From assembly GCF_030272615.1 (NCBI RefSeq), contig NC_081414.1, positions 524,066,137 through 524,130,136 of the forward strand: a DNA stretch of 64,000 nt, read 5' to 3'. The position numbers and the translations under genes were made by a program. Shown piece after piece: positions 45,483 through 59,333 of this stretch (position 1 is the first letter of the stretch; each line of letters opens with the position of its first letter). This DNA is from Cryptomeria japonica (Eukaryota > Streptophyta > Pinopsida > Cupressales > Cupressaceae). Under the pieces are notes generated by a model, which worked only from the letters and a program-made list of their open reading frames with translations, was not told the DNA's origin and searched no databases.

Positions 45483-48400
45483 TTATGCGCTCTTTTCAGC
45501 TTCTTCAGCAGTCTGTTGGACGGGTTGTTCAGTTGCAACCTCCTCTGGCTCTTCAGGGATGTTCTCTAACTGCTCCGGATCTCGAGTGGAATATTTAATT
45601 CCCCACTCACCATATGTCTCCTCGGTCGGCCATACAAAATTAATCACATCACTTTTAACCTTAGTCAACCCTTTCCAAGAATTCCTCAGTTTGTTGACTT
45701 TTGAGTTAAGAAAACTGTAGTGTGATTTAATTCTCTCTATTTCCTGTATGGTTATAACAAAAAATGAGGTATCATCCAGATCAATAATTCCCTTGACCCT
45801 TGCTGACAATTTAGCATTTATCTCATTGAGTCATATCTGCTTATCTTTCAGCTGATCTGGATTGGCAAAAATTCCTGGGAGTAACTCACAAACCTGATCA
45901 GTGTATTCCTTTTTAAGCAATTTAACCCTTCTTTCCACATTATCCACCTCTGTCGCCAATTGCAATAAACTCTTAGTGATATCAGAAGTGGATTTGATAA
46001 TAGGGTTAGCTCTTGCTTCATCACAGGAAACACACATGAACTCCAAATCCTGCTCCCTAGGCCTCCATCTGTCAAAAATGGGTGTCAATATGACTTTATC
46101 TCTTATCAACTCAGTCCATATCTCCATGACTTTTCCTACACTATTGTGAAGGAGTGAAGCATTTATAGTGTCTGCAAAACTGGAGACAGTGGCCTTAATC
46201 TTTTCTTCATACTTCCCTGCATAATAGGCCTGAGTTTGCTTAAGACTCTCCAATTCTTGGGGAGTTATCTCTATCATCTGAGAACTGGAAGGTGCAGGAG
46301 ATAGTGGGAACTCAATAATGGGGCTAGTAGGTGGAGGTCTTGCAGGAGAAGAGGTGATCACTAATGTTGAAGACTCACCTTGTTGACGTTGTCCTGCTAA
46401 CTGGCTCTGCAGTTTGGCAATGATACTCTCCTTGCCTCTTATTTCCTCCTTGGCAATGTCATAAGCTTTCAAGACTGTTTCCAATTTGAATTGGAGAGCC
46501 TCTTTTTCTTTAGCATCCTTCTCAGCTACTGCAACACTAAATTTGGCAATCTCCAACACTGTGCTAGCAGCCTCTACTACCCCTGTACTTTCTACTCTCC
46601 TGACCATCAATCTGCCAATGTGACTTGTCCCTGTGGTGTCTTTACCCTTCTTGTCCTCATTTCTCTTAATGGACCACATGACTAGAGCAGCATTTTCTTT
46701 ACTGAATGTAACCCCTTCCATGGGTTTGGTTTCTTTCCTCACTGCATCCAGCACCAGAGCATCAGCAATATTCCATTCTGGCAAAATGAGCACTCCAGCT
46801 TGTGCTACTAAATCTCTCCCCTGTTCAGGAGTGATGGTTTTGAATTCTTCCATCATCTCCTGTTTTATTTCTTCCTCCACTGAGGTTGGATCTTTATTTA
46901 GTTGTTCTGTCTTTCTTGTTTCACATCTAGCATTATATGTATCTATATGTTGTTTCCATATAAATTGCATGAATGCTTCAGATGTTACAAAACTATCATC
47001 TGCTAGAAAAGCACTAGTGGCCTTCTTTATCTCAGGATCCCACTCCTGGCCTTTGAGTTCAGTCGAGGTGATGTCCATTTGTGCTTCAGTGGGTTCTTCT
47101 GGCATCCCCTCTTCCACTTCATCATATGTATACACAATCTCCCCCAAACTGCCCAACTCAGAGAGGTATTCAGTTGCTGCTTGTTCATCTCCAATGTGGA
47201 GAGGGGATTGGGATGGGGAATATAAGGGTGTATCTGATTGCACTTCCTTCCCCACCCTCTGCTTCTTTGGGTTGTCTTGGATGTCAATGACTTCATGTGC
47301 TTTCCTCTTCCCTTTAGATGAAGAGGGTTCCCCTGTTGCAGACACCAACACACTGTAACCTGCTTTCTTATGCAGGGTATAATCACCAGGAGGGATGGCT
47401 TTAGTAGGAGCTGATTTCCCAAAATCATTCTTGCTTTCTCAGGGTTGTTTTTAATTACAACTTCCCTTTCTCCTTTATTTTCTGCATCACATCCTCAAAA
47501 CAAATAATCAAAAATTTTATCTTTTCTTCCAATGGGAAGAAGCTAGACAATGGGTCATAGCTAGCATCAAATTGATGCACAAAATCCAGGGCCTTCCTGT
47601 AAGCTACCCATTTTTCTTTCCTCAACTCCTGTTCATCCAAATCAAATTCATTCCTGATGAGGTCTTCATGAAAGTGGAATTGATGGGGCCTACCTCTGCA
47701 TGCTACTTTCTTCCGGAATACACCATTGAAGAAGTCCTCCGGGTCAGCACATCTAGACACTGCAGTGGACAAATGGTAGGGTTTAAGGAAATCCTCAAAA
47801 CATTTCCAGCCTCCCTTGGTGATTACAAATTGGTGGGCTACTGTAGCTGTAGGGAAAATAGTCCCTTTACCTCGGCCTGTTAACTCTGCCTCTTGCAAGT
47901 CACCAATTTGTCTGAGAATCTCAGCTATTCCCACTTTGAGGGGGACCTGGTATGGTAACAAAAATGGGGTGCCTCTGAAACCAAAGACCCTAAACACTGT
48001 GGACACTGGATACAAATACATATCACCCCAGTTATGAACAATCTTGACATTCTCTGCGAATTCTTTTGGTCTTAAGAATTCCAGAAGAACCTTGGGGACT
48101 CGTGGATTGTCAGAACAAAGAAGAGTCCTTATCTTGGATGCAAAGTATTTATCAAACTTTAGAAAGCTTGCATCCTCTCTATCCCATGACAATACAGTAC
48201 TCCATAATTGTACCGACATCTTTTCTCCCTCCTTTTCTTTTACCAGGTCCATTCCACTGGAAAAATAATCTCCACCTTTGAAGAGGAAGAGGTGCATCAA
48301 TAGTGAATACCACCCAAATGGCCTATCCACCTTCCCATTCTTTATCCCCATCAATCCTCCATGGATAGCATCAGCAATATAGAAGGCATAATCAAATGTA

Positions 48401-49125
48401 ATAGCAAGAGAAGGATTTAGAATTTGAACAATCATTAACAAATAATGATTTGGCATATTAGATTCAGCATCCTCTCCTAGAACTTGGCAAAGTGCCCAGT
48501 ACATCCCTTTTGCCCTTAAGGTAAACATACTTAGTGAAAAGGGCTCTTGTGTATTGGGCCCTACAACTGCTAACCCTCCCACTTTCAGAAAAAGTTCTTT
48601 GAGAGACCCATTCCTGAGATGATTCCTCTGTGCCCTGTATACCTGAGTTAATTGTGTGAAGTTTATATGCTCCAAGAAATTGGTAAACTCACTAAGCCCA
48701 AACGCTTTTCTCAGCTCTTCTGCATTTATCTCCACGAGGGTTTTTCCATTCACATCCCGGATACACCTAGTAACTGAATCATAATTTAATGCCGTCTGGG
48801 TTAACAAACCTGTATCCATGAACACCCCTAGGACTACCAATCTCCCAACATCTAATTCCCAAATGCTATTTTGAGGAGCAGGAGAATTCCTCATTCCAAA
48901 ACTGATTTTAAATAACCCCAACCCAGACAGCCCAACCTGTGGGTCTCTTAACCAATTACCCTTATCATACAATCCTTCTCCAATTCTCAGTTGGGGAGCC
49001 CTGGGTACTAATTCTTTGGCCTTAGATGCCTGGTTGGTTGACAGCGTCAACTGCTCTAAGAAGTCATCACACACACTTCTTTCAAGATAATCAACTTTAC
49101 CAGAAAATTCCCTTTTAGGAGCCAT
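45483..49125 (-). pseudogene. LTR-embedded protein frame, copy 2 (two 1-bp deletions, one stop)
   Basis: Nearly identical to the intact copy 1 frame. Differences that break it: a missing C near 47420 and a missing T near 47468 (total length 3643 instead of 3645), and a TGG-to-TGA change at 45828-45830. Both deletions lie in homopolymer runs (CCCC and TTTT), so sequencing error is possible for them. Start ATG 49125. Confidence 0.75.
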
Positions 49126-49622
49126 TTGCAATACAACCAGATAAAGATTACTTCTGAAACTATTTCTGTTATACGAGAACAGTTTCACGTATTACAACAC
49201 AAGAATGGCTGCAAAATAAGAAAAAACCTGATGCTTGCTCGAAGAAATTCGCTCTGCAACCAATTCGCCTTCTCTGTATTTGTAAAAGATAACTCTGCGT
49301 TTGCCTTCTCTGCAAAAATCCTTTTAAGAGGTATCCTTACTTGGTTGTTAGGAAATCAAATGCTTGTACTCTGGGCCTTAACTGTAACATTGATTCCGCA
49401 TGCTTCGGCCGTCCCTTCAAAATCGAATTCATACGAGAATTCATATTTTAGCTCCAACGGGTCGCAGTCTTTCTGCAAGTGTCTCTCTGTGAATTTCATT
49501 TTGACGGCTTTGTCCTTAGTCTAAGTCCTGTCTTTTTATTGGCCACATAATACCACGCGGCATCCGACTATTGGCTTAGAAAATCCCCTCACATTCTATT
49601 TTGATACTGGCTGAATGTCGCC

Positions 49623-49629
49623 CTTTATA
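49623..49629 (-). promoter_or_regulatory. TATA box, LTR copy 2
   Basis: TATAAAG on the minus strand, equivalent to 35772-35778. Confidence 0.5.
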
Positions 49630-49681
49630 CTGTGGCGGGCCCGTGCCTTTCTCTTTTTGCCATGTCATCATCATGACACGT

Positions 49682-50880
49682 GGACGGCCAATATTCATTC
49701 TCGCTATTTCGCAGCCTTAAAGGGGGAGCACTTAACCCTTGCGAAATAGCGCGGGCCGTTGGATTATCTTTCAAGTTAATCACTTTTTAATCCTTCGAAC
49801 AGGTCCTCAGGAATGGTGGGCCCACTGAGTCATCAGTGACATCTGGCATCTAGTCATCCACTGTGCTGATTTGTCATTCTATCATTTGCCGGAAGAAGAA
49901 CCATGCGGCCCCACTTCAGTCTCGACAGGTCTACCTCAGAAATGGTGGGCCCACTGACACGCCATAGACACTTGGCTCTCTTGTCACCTTCGAAGCTGAC
50001 CTGTCAACTTTTCATTTGTTGAACATACACTATAGGGACCCACAGCTGCCTTTTAGACCGCGTGTCATCAAGACACGTGGACGGTCCAGGTTAACTTTCA
50101 CTATTTCGCAACCTTAAAATGTGAGCATCTTACCCTTGCGAAATAGCGCGAGCCGTTAGATCTTATCTCGACTTGCTCGGCATTTAAACCCTGCTAGGAG
50201 CTTTCAAAAAAGGTGGGCCCACGGACACATCATGGACACCCGGCTTTCTTTCCTGCTGACTGTGGCGGCCTGTGCCACGTGTTACCTTATAATATGCCAA
50301 AAGAAAGCCACGGGGCTCCAGCTATCTCTGACAGCTATGCCTTCCACTTACCCTGTCGTGACACATGGACGGCCGATATTCATTCTCGCTATTTCGCAGC
50401 CTTAAAGGGTGAGCACTTAACCCTTGCGAAATAGCGCTGACCGTCAGATCCTTTCTCAAGTTGATCAGCATTTAAACCCTGCTAGGAGCTTTCAGAAGAG
50501 GTGGGCCCATGGACACATCATGGACACCTGGCTTTCTGTCATCTTCGAAGCTGACCTGTCGACTTTTCATTCGCTGGAAGGAGCCACGGGGTCTCAATGA
50601 ATTGTAAGAGCTATCCCTGCCAGGTCACCTCCACCTGTGAGCTGACTCATCTTTGGGGCCCACTTTGATCCTTAATCTTAAAATGCTGACTGTGGCGGCC
50701 TGTGCCACGTGCTGCCCTCTAATACGCCAGAGAAGACCACGTAGAGGGGGCCTCACCTTCTTGACAGCCGCAACCTTCACTTCCTCCGCATGACACATGG
50801 ACGGCTGATATTAATCCTCGCTATTTCGCAGCCTTAAAATGTGAGCACTTAGCCTTTGCGAAATAGCGCCAACCGTCGGA
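49682..50880. repeat. Four inverted-repeat units in U3, copy 2
   Basis: Units start at about 49682, 50079, 50367 and 50799 with the same CGCTATTTCGCA / TGCGAAATAGCG arms (one arm base changed in the second unit). Confidence 0.8.
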
Positions 50881-50995
50881 TCTTTCCCCAAGTTGATCAG
50901 TGTTTACTGGGCCCGACACTTTAGAAGGAAATAATAAAAGGTGAAAATTTTCAAATAATCAACATGACCGCCTAAGTAAATAGCAAGGGGGGACA

Positions 50996-51364
50996 CTTCT
51001 CACGACCCCGCGACCCATGACTTAAGTGAAATAAAGTAACGCCGAAATAGAAACCAGGGGACTTAACACAAAAGATAAAGCCTAAAACTTAGAAAAACCT
51101 TAAACCCTCTAGGTTTAGAACAGAGTTGAGACACCTGGGGCCACACCCTACGAATATTTTCAAAGAACCATGGCCAATTATGGGAAAAGAATCCAATTTT
51201 AAAAAATAGTGATAACAGCGGCTCTGACTGGGGATGGTTGATTGCAAGATCAACACAAGAAAACTCAGAAATTCTGGAGAAACAGACCAAAACACAGACC
51301 AAAACCAGGAAAACAGGAAAGAAAACAAAATATATACAAACCAAGGACCTACTGTGCATGGACG
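50996..51364 (-). other. Untranslated region between pol stop and LTR, copy 2
   Basis: Equivalent to 37145-37513. The primer-like end reads GTGAGAAG instead of GTAAGAAG on the minus strand. Confidence 0.45.
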
Positions 51365-54300
51365 TTAAGAGAAATAGTACTTCAGGAATTGTCCATGCAT
51401 TGGAAATTCCTGCATCTCATCATTCATATTCTTCAAGAAATATGAATCCTTACCATTCAAATCACAAATTACAAAAGGGCCAATCCAGAGTGATTCAAAT
51501 TTCTTATGCTTTCCTTTATCTTGCCCTTTTGCATTCCACTGAAGAACCATGTCATCAATTTGAAACTTCCTTAACGATGTTCTTTTATCAAAAAGATACT
51601 TTGACTGTAGCTGGAGCTTTTGATTTTTCTTATGAGCAGAGGTTCTAAGCTCTTCCACCTCTACAATTTGGATCATCCTGCTTTCCATTGGTTCAGATAT
51701 TTCCATGTCCTCTTCCTGCAAAAACTTATACACTGGAAGAAGGTTATTTACTGGCAATCTAGCTTGGGTACCATAAACCAACTCAAAAGGTGACATTCCA
51801 ATGGATTTTTTAACTGTTATTCTATCCGCCCACAGAGCTAATTTCAACTTTTGATCCCAAGACCTCTTGTTTTCTTCTAAGATCTTCTTAATGATATTCA
51901 GCAAGCTTTTGTTGCTAGATTCTGCTTGTCCGTTTCCTTTAGGGTGATAAGGTGATGAGTATGACATAAGTATACCATGACTATTGCAAAAGCCTACAAA
52001 TTCTTCTGATCTGAAACACATAGCATTATCCATTACCAATTTTGCAGGTGTTCCAAATCTAGTCACAATATTATCCATCAGGAAATCAATGACAATTTTA
52101 CTAGTAGCTCTTCTTGTGGGAATAGCTTCTATCCATTTGGTTAAATAATCTGTAGCCACTATAATCCATCCATGGCCTCTTCCTGACTTTTCAACAATCT
52201 CTCCAATAAAATCAATACCCCATTGAACAAAAGGAGCTTCTACAGAAACTGGATTTAGTGGTAAGGCTCCTTCATACTTGAGCTTAGAAGAAAATCTCTG
52301 ACATGAATCACATCTTCGAACATATGCATGGGTATCTTTAAACAAAGTAGGCCAATAATACCCAGCTCGTATTATCTTACCAGCTGTAGTCTTAGCAGAG
52401 TAATGACCTCCACATACTCCATCATGCATTTCATTCAACATCTGTTTAGCTTGAAATTCATCCAAACACAGTAGTAACTCCCCATCTCTTTTTCTCCAAA
52501 AAAGATCACCCTGAATGAGGACATACTTTTGGGATTTGAGCTTTAAAGTTCTCTTCTGGTTGTGAGTCATTCCTTCTGGCAGCATATTACCCCTCAATAC
52601 TTGGACTATCTCTGTGTACCATGGTTGCCTCTCAATACTAGTGACCAAAATATCTTCAACTTCAACATTGTGTACTTCTACATTCATGAGATTTGACTCA
52701 GCCATGAGCTTGGCCAAACCTAACCCTCTCACCAATTTAGTGATCTTTACCTCCAAATTGAACTCTTGAATTCTATTGATCCATCTGCATCTCTTCCCAG
52801 TAACCTCAGATTGAGACAGAATATCTTTAACTGCAGCATGTGGAACATAGGCAGTAACATTTGCATTCACCAAATATGGCCTAAAGGCTTTAACAGCTTT
52901 AACCAAGGCATAAGCTTGTTTCTCCATGGTTTCATATTTTAATTCTGCCGCTTGCAAAGATTTGCTATAGAAAGCTATGGGATGATCATATCCTTCATTA
53001 TCCTTTTGCAATAATACTGCAGCCACTGTGTGATATGAAGCAAAAGAAAACAGAGAAAAAGGCTTACCATAATCCGGGGACTTCAACACTGGTGCTTCCT
53101 GGATTGCTTTCTTAATCTCATTAAAAGCTTTTGAGGCTTCCTGATCCCAGTGAAACCTGGTGTCCTTCTTGAGCAACTTGACAATAGGCTTTACTATCTC
53201 AGCAAAGTTGGCAATGAATCTCCTGACAAAATTCACTTTGCCTAGAAAGGACTGAATTCCTTTCACATTTTTTGGTTCAGACACCTTATTGATTGCTTCA
53301 ATTCTTTCAGGGTCTATTCTTACTCCTTCCCTGGAAACTATATGTCCCAATAATTTTCCTTCAGTGACCCCAAAATGACATTTTTTGGGATTCAGTGATA
53401 CACCAAATTCCAAGGCTTTATCAAACACCTTCTCTAAATGTCCACAGTGATCATCAGCTCTCTTTGAGAAACAAGTTAAATCATCTTGGTAAACCACCAT
53501 AATAATGTTAATGAATTCCTTAAAAGCCACATCCATAGCTCTTTGAAAGGTATCCCCTGCATTTTTCAATCCAAACGGCATTCTCACATACACATAAGTT
53601 CCCCATGGAGTAGTAAAAGCTGTTTTAAACTGTTCAGACTCCCTTACAAGCACTTGATTGTATCCTGAGAAACCATCCATCATGGACAAAAGATCACAAC
53701 CTGTCACTCTTTGTAGCATTGCTTCTATGTTTGGAGATGAATAATTATCTTTTAGGGAAGCAACATTCAGATTCCTAAAATCCACACACAATCTGATATC
53801 TCCATTCTTTTTCCTCACTGGGACCAAATTAGAAACCCATGAAGAATGTCTGATTGGTTTGATAATCCCCCCTTCTCTCAATTTAGTCAACTCTTGTTGC
53901 ATTTTTGTTTCTAACAAGGGGTTAATAGGTCTCTGTTTCTGTCTAAAAGGCTTAGCATCTGGAAGTAAGGGAATTTCATGCTGAAAAAGATCTTGTCTAT
54001 ACGCCTTTAGATCTTCATAAGACCAAGCAAAAACATGTTTATACCTTTTCAGTAAACTGATTAGGTTAGTCCTAACATGAGGAGGCAGCTTCTTTCCAAT
54101 ATATACCAACTTGGGGGATGATTCTGTCCCCAAGTTAACCTCCTCTAATTCTTCTAACTTAGTGGTAGATTGTTGGTGTAGATGACTGTCATTATAACTA
54201 AACATGCTTTCTAACTCCACCAGCCCTTTAGGTATCTCGTTGGTTTCCAATTGGACAATATCATTTCCAAACACTGTCTCTCTGCCATCCACTACTTCCA

Positions 54301-57300
54301 CCAATGCATTACAATCAATTTTTTGTCCATCATAATCATCAACACATTGGATGAACCTAAGAATATCATCATCATCAGCAAAAACTTGCCAGTTATATAC
54401 ATTATCAGGGATAGCAGGCCTAGCTTTTATTTCCACAGTGGAGATACCAGTTAGTGTTGCATCGTCATTTTTTAAAGCAACATTAGCTAGGAAATCTGCC
54501 ATAATATTTTTTGCTCGCTCTATCCAGTTGATAGAAAAGGCATCAAAATATTCAATAATATCCCAAACAGCATGCTTATATTGCTTCAATTTATCATTCT
54601 TAGATGCATACTTAGATCTTACCTGAGAGACGACCAGCTCTGAATCACCCATCACTTTCAATAATCGGATTCCATGCCTCTTTGCAACCTCAAGTCCTAA
54701 TAACAGAGCTTCATACTCTGCAGTATTATTTGTGCATTGGAATGCCAATAAGAATGAATATTTAAAGGTTATACCTGATGGGGATACAAAAAGAACTCCT
54801 GCTCCAGACCCTTCTTTGGAACAAGCTCCATCGAAATACATTTGCCACAATCCATTCTGTTGTGCTTGTAGCTCAACTACAATTGGGTCAGTGTTCTTCA
54901 ATTGAGGTAATAATGGCTAAATTCTGAAATTATCTAAATCCACATCAATCATACAGTTAAGCATACTAGGGTCCACATTTTCAACTACCTTAGGAGCTCG
55001 TGGCTCCCTATATAGTTTGACCTTATTGCCACCAACAGGAATAGTGGCATAAGACAAATCCAATTGAACATTTCCCCCTACTGCTGCGGCCCACTGCCTA
55101 GAAAGTAACATGCCATAGTGGGGTTTAGTATCTGTGACAATAACATCCATTTTGTAAGTAGCTTCAGGAAATGCAGCTATTTTTACTTCTACATCTTTCA
55201 TTGTACCTATCACAGGCACTTCTCTGTTATCCATGGCATAACATTTCCCATACACGGTGGTTACTGACAATCCTAATTCTTTCATGACACCATAGGGCAT
55301 CACATTAGCCGCTGCTCCTGAATCTATCATGCAGGTTTTAATTAACCGGTTATTGACTAGCAAAGTGACATAGAAAGGGTCCACCTGAGAAGGCTCCTGA
55401 GTGATAGTGGTTCCAACATATACCTCTGGAGTTTGGAACTCTTGATCCTTCCCAATTTTATCTGAACCAGTGTGTGACACTGAACCACCATCAGATATAC
55501 TAGAGAATAGAGACAAAGCTGCATCCTTGTGTTCCTTAATCTTTAGTAACTCCACTAATGGGACAGTGACCTTCATTTGAGTTAAAGCTTGGGCCATATT
55601 AAATGTGGAATAATTACACTGTTCAGTATTAGCCTTAACCTTTTCTACTTTGAGTTGGTTACCCCTTTTTACTATTTCCACCTTTTGTACATCATCAGCA
55701 TTTTTGGCATCTGTGGTTCTAGGGAAGTCTTTAACTTGTTCCTCTTTTTCTTGACTAGCTTTAACAGTAGCAGTAACACCGCTTGATGCCCCTTTCTTTG
55801 TGACCTCTTTTACAAACATGGAACCTGGCTCACCTTGATCAGTATCTCTCTTGGTGCTTCTCAGATTGTAGTTATGTTTAGCTTTGGCGATTGCGGCCTT
55901 AGTGAGATTTCTAACCTCTTCTTCACTAGGCCTCCTAAGATGAACTTCTTCATCTTCAATTGTTACCACATTCAATGTAGGGTGCCAGCCTAAGGCTAAC
56001 TGCCCTTTTACTGATCTTTCATTATCTAACGCATCACTGCACTCACTTGGCATAGATTCCTCATCACTTTCTATGATAGTTTCAAACATATTAATATCAA
56101 GCTCTGCTTCTGGTCTCATGGATTCCTCCAGAGCTTGAGCTACTGCACACTGGTGAGGAGAATGTGGTCCATCACAAGCAATACACCAGGGAGTATTTTC
56201 TATATTATTAACAGTCTTGCCTTTCAAAGGATCTGGTGTGTCTTGGCTTTGGGCAATTTTAGGCTTCTCAACTTGGGGCTTACCATCCTTCCAATTTGTA
56301 TTGTATGGCATATCATGTAACCTAGGAGGTCTATCTTGCCAATTGTAATGAGGTTTATCATTTTTGTTAACCTTAGCAGTCAAATCTTTCATAGCGGTGA
56401 CCAGCTTTTCTATTTTATCCTCCTCCTTAGCAACTTTGTTAGGTTGCTGTTTGGTTTCATGCCATAATCTTCCATCTATCCTCCTTCCTAATTTACCAGA
56501 TGCCTTTCTATTACTTTCAACATTTATGGCAATTCTAAAGGCATCCCTCAAGTTATGAGGATTTTTATCTCTGAGAATGTAAGCCATTTTAGAATCAAAT
56601 GCATTATAATAGGTGTTAAGGCACATATTGTCATCTAGCCTCATTACATGATATAATCTATGCATAGCCTTCTGGAACCTAGCATTAAAATCAGTGACTA
56701 TTTCATTTTCAGATTTTCTGATATTATTGAACTCATTTAGCATGAAACTCACATTAGTCTTATCACCATACTGTTCTTGAAAGCAATTTTTGAATTCCTC
56801 CCATGAACCTATGCTGGCTACTGGAAGACCTCTATACCAATCTCTTGCATCATCAACCAGGGATTGAACAAACAGTTTCATAATCACATCTTCATCAACA
56901 ATCTCATAATCATTTATCAAATCCCCGAAAGATTTGAGATGTTCCTCAGCACTGACTGCATTGTTCCCGGCAAATTTATGGAGTTTGTCTCTTAACTCAA
57001 TGGGAACATGATTTGGATATCTTGGGATCCCATCAAAAAACAATTGCTTATATTGTTCTAAATTAATCAGCCTTCTTTGAAAAGGGGAAACAGTATCATT
57101 ATTCCCCATAATCATCTTAGCCTTTGAGATTGGGGATTGAGATGTTTGGGTATACTGCTTATTTGAAGGTGTGTGGCTTACTGAAGCAATGTTAGTGTGC
57201 ACTGCTGGTCGGATATTGACCTGAGGGAGAGAAATTTGTTGGGGATTAGGCTTACTAAGATCTTCTGATGGGAATGTAATAGGGGGAGCTTTTAGGTAGT

Positions 57301-58210
57301 TGATCTTTCTCTTAACTTCCTGATTTGCAGCTTCTAACTCAGCCTTTTCCAATTCCATTTGGAGGTCTTCCTTTTCCTTCCTCATCCTTTCCATCTCTCT
57401 CTCATGTGCTAGGATCCTATGAGAAATCCCTTCTGCAGTTTTAGACTCTATTCCATCATCTACCCATATCTGTTTCCCTTTGTCTAAATTAACTTTAGGG
57501 AGTTGGGAATCATTAGGGACTTCTTTACTTGGCTGGGCTACTGACTTAGGAACTGGTCTGATCTTAGGGGTTAAGATTTCCCTGATCACCGGGCCTTCTT
57601 GATCACTCTTTTCTTTATCCTTGGCAAGGACTTCAAGATCAGCTATCTGTCTAAGAAGCCTATCTCTCTCCATCATTTTGGCTTTAACTTCCTTTTCCTT
57701 ATTTGCCTCCTTTTGGGCCCTCAAGGATATTAAATGATGAACTCTTTTATTTAATTCTTCAATTTCTTGGGACATTTTATCCTCATCAGGATAGTTTTCT
57801 TCAGAATCCGATGCATTAACTTGATCTATATCAATCAAACTAATGTTCCCATCTATTGTCCTAGGAACAGAGTGCCTAATAGCATTTGAACTAGTTCTAT
57901 CTTTTGCAGAAACACTAGCATGTGATAAATCTCGACTTACAATAGGCATATCATCAATATTTCCAAACAATCCTGAATGAAAACCTAAAATATCCTGATC
58001 CGAATCTCTTGAGGATGAATTTGACTTTGCATAAACAGGTCGGTCAGGCATCTTACCAGTATTGTTGTTTTTCTGCACCCATGCAGCATTTGACGGCTCA
58101 TGCATCACAGATCTCTTCTGGCCTCTTCGTGATTGCTCGGGCAGACCTTCTTGCAGGGTTTCATGAGGATGTTTCTTCATGAATGATCTTGTATGCTTAT
58201 TTCCTTGCAT
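51365..58210 (-). pseudogene. gag-PR-aRNaseH-RT-RH-INT polyprotein, copy 2 (single nonsense change)
   Basis: The frame has exactly the same length (2282 codons) as copy 1, with one stop at 54917-54919 between protease and archaeal-type RNase H, where copy 1 has a Gln codon. All other stretches are open: gag and protease (58210-54917), then aRNaseH, RT, RH and INT (to 51365). Catalytic positions kept: protease DSG, the four acidic residues of aRNaseH, RT YQDDL, integrase Asp-Asp-Glu. The original RH reads SLFSFAS and YVPHAA where active enzymes have TDAS and TDH, so it looks like a non-catalytic connection domain. The stop is private to this copy, hence a mutation rather than a conserved gag-pol boundary (inference). 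Confidence 0.85.
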
Positions 58211-58386
58211 CTTGTTTGTCTTTATTTTAGAAAGTTTATATCTCACAAGGACTGGTTCAAAAATAACAGAGTCGCCACCCACAAAGCTGTGGGAAATATA
58301 GACGCAAGCAGTCTTACTCACAAACACAACAATACTTTCCACAAGTCTTGGCACAGATTCTATTGTGTATATCTTTGTGATAACTG

Positions 58387-58404
58387 TCCCCAGCAGAGTC
58401 GCCA
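58387..58404 (-). other. Primer binding site, unit 2
   Basis: Same 18 bases as at 44536-44553, four bases from the LTR end at 58409. Confidence 0.65.
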
Positions 58405-59333
58405 CTTTTGTTGTTCTCAAAATCTGATTCCCCTTCAATGCCTTTAATAATATAATCTAAAATGGGTGCCAAGAAGGCATCAAGGATAAAAGAATTTCGG
58501 AGACAACATATGACAAGGTTTGGTTAGACCTTCTACACTTTGGGCTCTTCCTTAAGCCGAGGTGGGTATACCTTCTGTGAATTAAATCCACACTCTTAAG
58601 CAACAAATCCACAGCAAACCAGTCCAGAAAACCAGTGGATTTATTCACCTTAAAAAACAATTGAAAACAAAGAGGGAAACAATACTCAATTTCAACATAT
58701 TTGATCGACAAAAAATGCAATAAAGGCCTCAGATTAATACCAGTGCTTTATCCAAGGTCACAGAGTCACTCAAACTCAAATAAAACTCCTGAAATGAGGT
58801 ACCCCTATACCTCCCATCAACTCAGCTTCCATTTATCCCTGTAAATGCCTAACATCAACGAGGATCTAATCACTTCAAAATGAACTATGGTCCTCCAATT
58901 CAAAGTTTCTCCTAAAGTATTTACCGGTAGAGTGGTCGTGCATATTTAATTTCCCTCCTAAAGAGAAAAGCTAGAAACACCCATACTGAGATTGCCTTAC
59001 AATTCCATTCAAACAGAAAAAATCCTAGACTATTCTGAATGAAACAAAGTAAATAAACTTAAGGACAATTTTGAAGACGACACACAGCTTTACTCAAAAT
59101 TGATGGCCTGTATATTAATATTCATTTGAAAAATTTCTACAAAAGTCTGATTCTCCATTAATCTTTGGAAAAGCGCAGAGAATTTTTCTGCAGCGTTTTC
59201 TTACAAAAATTTTGTGATCCCTTTCTCTCTAGTCCTGGTATCCATTTATATCAATATGGATGCACAAAGCTTCGGACTTCTTGAGGAAAGTTTTTTACAA
59301 TTACTTCAAAAATTGAAGAAATTACAATTTCAG

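Larger units (their letters stand above)
44558..50995 (-). repeat. LTR 2 of the tandem array (shared by both internal regions)
   Basis: Same structure as 30705-37144 with 6438 bp. It serves as the 5' LTR of the left unit and the 3' LTR of the right unit. Confidence 0.6.

Noticed and set aside
45483-47351. Separate genes for the two halves of the LTR ORF in copy 2
   Set aside because: Comparison with the intact copy shows they are pieces of one frame split by two 1-bp deletions and a stop.
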